From positions 285,579-349,578 of the forward strand of contig NZ_OLMV01000004.1 of assembly GCF_900292075.1 (NCBI RefSeq): a stretch of 64,000 bases of DNA, in the 5' to 3' direction. This DNA comes from Microbacterium timonense. Its GTDB lineage: Bacteria > Actinomycetota > Actinomycetes > Actinomycetales > Microbacteriaceae. Below, piece by piece: positions 59,124 through 64,000 of this stretch. The first letter of the stretch is position 1; each line of letters starts with the position of its first letter. The notes under the pieces were generated by a model. That model was not told where the DNA came from. It saw only the letters and a program-made list of their open reading frames with translations, and did not search any database. The translations under genes and the position numbers were made by a program.

Positions 59124-61403
59124 TTGGAAGGTCCGGAAATCACTTTCGCCGAAGCCGTCCTCGACAACGGCCGCTTCGGCACCCGCACCGTCCGGTTCGA
59201 GACCGGGCGACTCGCGCAGCAGGCGCAGGGCGCCGTGGCGGCGTACCTCGACGAGGAGACGATGCTCCTGTCGGCCACGAGCGCGAGCAAGCAGCCGCGC
59301 GAGGGCTTCGACTTCTTCCCGCTGACGGTCGACGTCGAGGAGCGCTCGTACGCGGCCGGGAAGATCCCCGGGTCGTTCTTCCGACGCGAGGGCCGCCCCT
59401 CGACCGAGGCGATCCTGGTCTGCCGCCTCATTGACCGCCCGCTGCGTCCGTCGTTCGTCGAGGGCCTGCGCAACGAGGTCCAGATCGTCGTCACGGTGCT
59501 CTCCATCGCACCGGGCGAGTTCTACGACGCCCTCGCCATCAACGCCGCGTCGGCATCCACCCAGATCTCGGGCCTGCCGTTCTCCGGCCCCATCGCGGGC
59601 GTCCGCCTCGCCCTGGTCCCGGGTCACGGTGAGCACCCCGACCAGTGGGTGGCGTTCCCGAACACCAAGGTGCTCGAGGAGGCCGTGTTCGACCTCGTCG
59701 TGGCCGGTCGTGTGCTCGAGGACGGCGACGTCGCGATCATGATGGTCGAGGCCGAGGCCACCGAGCACTCCTGGAACCTCATCAAGGCCGGCGCCACCAA
59801 GCCGAGCGAAGAGGTCGTGGCGCAGGGCCTGGAAGCGGCCAAGCCCTTCATCAAGGAGCTCGTCGGCGCGCAGAACGTGCTCGCCAACGCCGCGGCCAAG
59901 GAGATCCAGCCGTACCCGGTGTTCCTGCCCTACTCGCAGGAGACGTACGACTTCGTCTCCGGCCGGGCCTACGACGAGCTGGTCGGCATCTACCAGATCG
60001 CCGACAAGCAGGAGCGTCAGAACGCCGACGACGCCGTCAAGGACCGCGTCAAGGGTGAGCTGATCGCCGCCGTCGAGGCGGGGGAGCTGCCTGCCGTCGC
60101 CACGATCGAGTTCTCGGCCGCCTACAAGTCGGTCACGAAGAAGATCGTTCGCGGCCGGATCCTCAGCGAGGGCGTCCGCATCGACGGCCGTGGCCTCGCC
60201 GACATCCGCCCGCTGGATGCGGAGGTGCAGGTCATCCCGCGCGTGCACGGCTCGGCGATCTTCCAGCGCGGCGAGACGCAGATCCTCGGCGTCACCACGC
60301 TGAACATGCTCAAGATGGAGCAGCAGATCGACTCGCTGTCGCCGGTGACGCACAAGCGCTACATGCACCACTACAACTTCCCGCCGTACTCGACCGGTGA
60401 GACCGGTCGCGTGGGCAGCCCCAAGCGCCGCGAGATCGGCCACGGCTTCCTCGCCGAGCGCGCGCTCGTGCCGGTGCTGCCCAGCCGCGAGGAGTTCCCC
60501 TACGCCATCCGACAGGTGTCCGAGGCGCTCGGTTCCAACGGCTCGACGTCCATGGGATCGGTGTGCGCGTCGACGCTGTCGCTGCTGAACGCGGGCGTGC
60601 CGCTGCGCGCTCCCGTCGCCGGCATCGCGATGGGGCTCGTGTCCGACGAGGTCGACGGCCAGACGCGCTACGCCGCGCTGACCGACATCCTCGGCGCCGA
60701 GGACGCCCTCGGTGACATGGACTTCAAGGTCGCCGGTACGAGCGAATTCGTCACCGCGATCCAGCTCGACACGAAGCTCGATGGCATCCCGTCGTCCGTG
60801 CTGTCGGCCGCTCTGACGCAGGCCAAGGACGCTCGCCTGACGATCCTGAACGTGCTCAACGCCGCGATCGACGGCCCCGACGAGATGGCTCCGACCGCGC
60901 CGCGCGTGATCAGCGTGCAGATCCCGGTCGACAAGATCGGCGAGCTCATCGGTCCCAAGGGCAAGACGATCAACGCGATCCAGGACGAGACCGGCGCCGA
61001 CATCTCCATCGAGGAGGACGGCACCGTCTACATCGGCGCGGTCGACGGCCCGTCGGCCGAGGCCGCCCGCGCGCAGGTCAACGCGATCGCCAACCCCACC
61101 AACCCGGAGGTCGGCGAGCAGTTCCTGGGCACGGTCGTCAAGATCGCCACCTTCGGCGCGTTCATCTCGCTGCTTCCCGGCAAGGACGGCCTCCTGCACG
61201 TCAGCGAGGTTCGCAAGCTCGCCGGCGGGAAGCGCGTCGAGAACGTCGAGGACGTGCTCTCGGTCGGTCAGAAGCTGCTCGTCAAGATCACCAAGATCGA
61301 CGACCGCGGCAAGCTGTCGCTGGAGCCGGTCCTCGAGGAGGCTGCGGACCAGGAAGGTCGCGCCGCCGCCAGCGAGGGCCCGGAGGCCCCGGCGGAGGGC
61401 TGA
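59124..61403 (+). CDS. pnp: Polyribonucleotide nucleotidyltransferase (PNPase)
   Basis: Processive 3'-5' phosphorolytic exoribonuclease. 759 residues: two RNase PH domains (the second with [23 protein letters not shown] and [13 protein letters not shown]), alpha-helical linker, KH domain with [16 protein letters not shown], and S1 domain with [24 protein letters not shown]. The start is TTG 59124, supported by GGAGGG at 59111-59116 and the [11 protein letters not shown]-terminus; upstream in-frame codons belong to the leader. Confidence 0.97.
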   Translation: MEGPEITFAEAVLDNGRFGTRTVRFETGRLAQQAQGAVAAYLDEETMLLSATSASKQPREGFDFFPLTVDVEERSYAAGKIPGSFFRREGRPSTEAILVCRLIDRPLRPSFVEGLRNEVQIVVTVLSIAPGEFYDALAINAASASTQISGLPFSGPIAGVRLALVPGHGEHPDQWVAFPNTKVLEEAVFDLVVAGRVLEDGDVAIMMVEAEATEHSWNLIKAGATKPSEEVVAQGLEAAKPFIKELVGAQNVLANAAAKEIQPYPVFLPYSQETYDFVSGRAYDELVGIYQIADKQERQNADDAVKDRVKGELIAAVEAGELPAVATIEFSAAYKSVTKKIVRGRILSEGVRIDGRGLADIRPLDAEVQVIPRVHGSAIFQRGETQILGVTTLNMLKMEQQIDSLSPVTHKRYMHHYNFPPYSTGETGRVGSPKRREIGHGFLAERALVPVLPSREEFPYAIRQVSEALGSNGSTSMGSVCASTLSLLNAGVPLRAPVAGIAMGLVSDEVDGQTRYAALTDILGAEDALGDMDFKVAGTSEFVTAIQLDTKLDGIPSSVLSAALTQAKDARLTILNVLNAAIDGPDEMAPTAPRVISVQIPVDKIGELIGPKGKTINAIQDETGADISIEEDGTVYIGAVDGPSAEAARAQVNAIANPTNPEVGEQFLGTVVKIATFGAFISLLPGKDGLLHVSEVRKLAGGKRVENVEDVLSVGQKLLVKITKIDDRGKLSLEPVLEEAADQEGRAAASEGPEAPAEG

Positions 61404-61417
61404 CCCGCTGTGCTCCA

Positions 61418-61453
61418 CGGATGCCCGTCCCTCGACCGAGGGGCGGGCATCCG
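61418..61453 (+). terminator. pnp terminator
   Basis: 17 pairs with one G-T: 61418-61434 with 61437-61453. Starts 15 bases after the stop. Confidence 0.85.
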
Positions 61454-61670
61454 TCGTCCGGTTCCAGATATGGCGCCGCGCCGGGCGCTGGGGCCGCTTC
61501 GCCCGCATCCCGGCCCGACGCCGTAACCAAAGCGTTATGTAATGTTTATCGCCAGTTCGCCGCGGCGGCCGGACTGGTGTCCGGACTGGCCTACCCTCGA
61601 AGTACGCGCCGGGGGGTGCGTACACAGTGATCACGAAGCTCCGGCAGGCGCGGTCGTGAGGGGGTGGCAC
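61454..61670 (+). promoter_or_regulatory. Control region of the aldo/keto reductase gene
   Basis: Contains an A+T-rich patch (61523-61551) with GTAAC, GTTAT and GTAAT direct pentamers, unusual for this G+C level, and a -10-like TACCCT near 61591. Ribosome site GAGGGGG before ATG 61671. No gene seen. Confidence 0.4.
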
Positions 61671-62729
61671 ATGGCTTACTTCGGCGTTGACTCGACGCTC
61701 CCCTCACCGAGTCCGGATGCCGCCGCCGCGGCCGCAGCGGGAAGTGCTGCTGTGCCCGGCACTCATCCGTCTGCCCCCATCCCGGTGCAGGGCCCTTCGG
61801 TGGGCAGCAACGTCCGCGTCGCGCTCGGCGAGAGCGGGGCCGAGGTGTTCCCCGTGATCCTGGGCGCGGCCGAGTTCGGCTGGAATGTCGACCTCGAGTC
61901 CAGCCACGCGATCCTCGACGCCTACGCAGAACTCGGCGGCAACGCCGTCCACACCTCCGACGCCTACTCCAGCGGCCGCAGCGAGCACATCATCGGCCAG
62001 TGGCTCCAGTCCCGCGGTCTGCGCGAGGACGTCGTCCTCGCGGTCCGCGTCGGCGGTCACGCCGACAACCCGGGGCTCGGACCGGTGAACCTCATCCGGG
62101 CCGTCGAGGCGTCGCTCACCCGGCTGCGCACCGACCGCATCGATGTGCTCTACCTCGACGCGACGACGGACCGCGAATCGTCGCTGGAAGACACGCTCGC
62201 CACGGCGGAGTGGCTCGTCGAGGCGGGGAAGGTGCGCGCACTGGGAGCGATCGGCTACAGCGCCGCTCAGCTGGTGGAGGCGCGCATCTTCGCCTCTGCG
62301 GGTTACCCGCGCATCACCGTGCTCGACGTCCCGTTCAACGTGCTGCGACGCCATGAGTTCGACGCCGACCTGCGGCTGGTGGCGGGGGCCCAGGGCATGG
62401 CGGTGACGCCGTCCCATGCGCTCGAGCACGGCTTTCTCGCCGGGCGGCAGCGCGCGAAGCTCCGCGGCGCCCTGTCCGTCCGCGGCGCGCAGCTGGCAGC
62501 GAACCTCAACCGGCGTGGCAGCCGCACACTGCGGGCGCTGGACGCGGTGGGGGCCGAACTGGGTGTGCCCGATGCGGCGGTGGCTGTCGCGTGGCTTCTG
62601 GCTCAGCGGCTGGTGACCGCGCCCATCGTCAACGCGTACGCGCCGCAGCACGTCGAAGAGCTCGCGCAGGGCGTCGGTGTGCGGCTGAGCCGCGCGCAGC
62701 TGTCCGACATCGCCCGCGCAGCGGAGTAG
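61671..62729 (+). CDS. Aldo/keto reductase family protein with atypical active site
   Basis: 352 residues. TIM-barrel of the aldo/keto reductase type with GAAEFGWNVD, TSDAYSSGRSEHIIGQWL (catalytic Asp and Tyr) and a NADPH end. The strand that usually carries the catalytic Lys reads VVLAVRVGGHA (Arg at the place), and the strand that usually carries the His reads VLYLDATTD. The first 45 residues are an Ala/Pro-rich extension. It may be catalytically changed or inactive. Confidence 0.82.
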   Translation: MAYFGVDSTLPSPSPDAAAAAAAGSAAVPGTHPSAPIPVQGPSVGSNVRVALGESGAEVFPVILGAAEFGWNVDLESSHAILDAYAELGGNAVHTSDAYSSGRSEHIIGQWLQSRGLREDVVLAVRVGGHADNPGLGPVNLIRAVEASLTRLRTDRIDVLYLDATTDRESSLEDTLATAEWLVEAGKVRALGAIGYSAAQLVEARIFASAGYPRITVLDVPFNVLRRHEFDADLRLVAGAQGMAVTPSHALEHGFLAGRQRAKLRGALSVRGAQLAANLNRRGSRTLRALDAVGAELGVPDAAVAVAWLLAQRLVTAPIVNAYAPQHVEELAQGVGVRLSRAQLSDIARAAE

Positions 62730-62850
62730 TGCGCCGCGCACCCGGCGTGGTGGCGTGTCATCCACAGCGCCGGCCGGCCCGTCCGTGTCGTGTCGTAGGG
62801 TGGAAGAGGTGCCCCTCCCCGGGCACGCGACCCCCGACGGAGTGAGCTGC

Positions 62851-63453
62851 GTGACGCACTACATCTATCTCGTGCGGCATGGCGAACATCAGGACGCCGA
62901 GCACGGTCTCGTCGACGGGCCCCTGTCGCCGCGTGGTCGCCGCCAGGCGTCACTGCTGGCAGATCGGCTCTCCGGCGTGCCCTTCGACGCTGTCTGGCAT
63001 TCGCCGCTCGAACGGGCCAGCCAGACAGCGCGGGCGGTCGCAGAGCGCATGCCGTCGCTGTCGCCCGAGCCGTCCGCCCTGCTGTTCGACTGCGTGCCGA
63101 CCGGCATGACCGAAGAGACCCCGGCTGTCTTCGAGCCCTTCTTCGGATCCGTGACCGAGGCGGAGATCGAGGCGGGAAGCGCCCAGATGTCCGACGCGGT
63201 GAGCGAGTTCCTCGTCCGCAAGCGCGGTGAGGTGCACGAGCTGCTCATCACCCACAACTTCGTCATCGCCTGGTTCGTGCGCGAGGTGCTGCAGGCGCCG
63301 GACTGGCGTTGGATGACGCTCAACCAGGCGCATTGCGGCCTGACGGTGATCGCTCAGAAGCAGGGTCGCCCGTGGACGCTGCTGACCCACAACGACATGG
63401 CGCACCTGCCCGTCGAGCTGCGCACCGGCCTTCCCGAGACGTACCCGGTCTGA
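62851..63453 (+). CDS. Histidine phosphatase, phosphoglycerate-mutase-like
   Basis: 200 residues. Catalytic LVRHGEHQDAEHG near the N-terminus, GPLSPRGRRQA, HSPLERASQTA and the second His in LLITHNFVIAW. Broad phosphatase of unknown substrate. GTG 62851 follows GGAG and gives the family start; a longer form from GTG 62809, 7 bases after TAGGGT (62796-62801), is in frame and would be leaderless. Confidence 0.85.
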   Translation: MTHYIYLVRHGEHQDAEHGLVDGPLSPRGRRQASLLADRLSGVPFDAVWHSPLERASQTARAVAERMPSLSPEPSALLFDCVPTGMTEETPAVFEPFFGSVTEAEIEAGSAQMSDAVSEFLVRKRGEVHELLITHNFVIAWFVREVLQAPDWRWMTLNQAHCGLTVIAQKQGRPWTLLTHNDMAHLPVELRTGLPETYPV

Positions 63454-63456
63454 CGT

Positions 63457-63933
63457 TCAGCCCAGCGGCTTGCCGTACCACCGCGTCGCGTTGGGATTGT
63501 CGTTGTAGCGCTCGACCGGGGTGAAGCCCGTCCGTGCGTACAGTGCGGCCGCCGCCTCCAGCGAGTGGTGCGTGTCGAGCACGAGTTCGGCGGCGTCGAA
63601 CTCGCGGGCCCGTCGCTCGAGGTCCTCGACCAGCAGACGGCCCCAGCCGCGACCGCGGGTCTCGGGGCGCAGGTACAGGTGCTTCAGTTCGTAGCGCGCG
63701 CCCAGAGGACCGGGCGCGATGAGCCTGATGCCGCCGCATCCCTGCGGTTCGCCCGCATCGTCCTCGAGCACCACGAACACGCCGGCGGGCGGCACGAAGG
63801 CAGCGGGGTCGGGGAACGTCGTGCGGTACGCGACCCCCTGAAGCGCGAACCCCTCGGTGCGGGAGCGGAAGTACTCGGCCAGCAGCTCGTGCGCCTCGGG
63901 CGCGTCGACGGGGGAGGAGCGCACAGTCACCAC
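63457..63933 (-). CDS. GNAT N-acetyltransferase
   Basis: 158 residues, GNAT fold with the acetyl-CoA motif LRPETRGRGWGRLLVEDL and the late ALYARTGFTPVERYNDNP. Related to small-molecule or amino-acid-type acetyltransferases. GTG 63933 lies 6 bases after TACGCT (63945-63940), leaderless. Converges on the histidine phosphatase gene with only 3 bp between the stop codons. Confidence 0.87.
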   Translation of the reverse strand: MVTVRSSPVDAPEAHELLAEYFRSRTEGFALQGVAYRTTFPDPAAFVPPAGVFVVLEDDAGEPQGCGGIRLIAPGPLGARYELKHLYLRPETRGRGWGRLLVEDLERRAREFDAAELVLDTHHSLEAAAALYARTGFTPVERYNDNPNATRWYGKPLG

Positions 63934-64000
63934 CCCTCCAGCGTAAGCGTCACCGTGCGGTGCTCGTCGCTGCGGGAGGGGCAAGCCCGGTGCGGGAGGG

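Noticed and set aside
58914..61670. 918-codon minus-strand frame over pnp
   Set aside because: Antisense shadow of pnp; product is Arg/Asp/Leu-rich without domains.
1..64000. tRNA, rRNA, tmRNA or insertion-sequence genes
   Set aside because: No cloverleaf with a GGTTCGAATCC-like arm, no rRNA sequence and no transposase frame was recognised on reading both strands; a tRNA scan would settle it.

Overview
The window looks like a chromosomal segment of a high-G+C actinomycete of the family Microbacteriaceae, most likely Microbacterium. The evidence is the G+C-rich sequence, the actinobacterial form of IF2 with its long Pro/Ala/Gly linker, a short NusA, a DUF5302 gene, an Actino-pnp type leader, a DtxR-type iron box and many leaderless genes whose -10 hexamer sits 6-7 bases before the start codon. 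No rRNA, tRNA, CRISPR array, prophage or transposase gene was seen.

The backbone is the conserved RNA/translation gene set, kept in the usual order and strand but spread over about 60 kb: nusA-ylxR-infB-rbfA (1.3-5.9 kb), truB and ribF (8.3-11.1 kb), rpsO (39.9 kb), pnp (59.1 kb). Blocks between them: (1) 6-8 kb, mutY, a lipoprotein and a uridine-kinase-like NTPase; (2) 11.2-15.6 kb, a deoxyribose unit of SorC/DeoR regulator, deoC, an aldehyde dehydrogenase and a truncated dehydrogenase homologue without the catalytic half, followed by about 490 bp of dense inverted repeats; (3) 16-26 kb, TANGO2/NRDE protein, CoaBC, GDPD, lipoprotein, SNF2-type helicase, an orphan Trp-rich protein, pfkA and a solitary DUF559-like endonuclease gene flanked by palindromes; (4) 26-39.6 kb, oligopeptidase B, PiT phosphate transporter with a small partner, CpdA-like phosphodiesterase, aspartase, DUF4190 protein, FAH-family hydrolase, PrsW protease, FKBP, YceI, EamA and MFS transporters.

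After rpsO come a 2OG-Fe(II) oxygenase, an epoxide hydrolase divergent from a WYL regulator, the iron uptake operon efeUOB behind a DtxR-type box, an acyltransferase, an alpha/beta hydrolase with a GH13 glucosidase, an LLM monooxygenase/FMN reductase pair, a cytoplasmic DRGH nuclease divergent from a manganese catalase, a DedA protein, a GT4-GDSL fusion and three small proteins divergent from pnp. The right end carries pnp, an aldo/keto reductase with a non-canonical active site, a histidine phosphatase and a GNAT acetyltransferase.

Most genes are single transcription units. Clear co-translated sets are truB with a small membrane gene, ribF with its preceding membrane gene, deoC with the two dehydrogenases, the PiT pair, efeUOB, the flavin pair and the small-protein trio. 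The best leads are a perfect hairpin hiding the infB ribosome site, the repeat families, the endonuclease unit, the pseudo-dehydrogenase partner, the leaderless upstream ORF coupled to the MFS gene and the GT4-GDSL fusion. Functions are inferred from motifs read by eye; no database search was possible.
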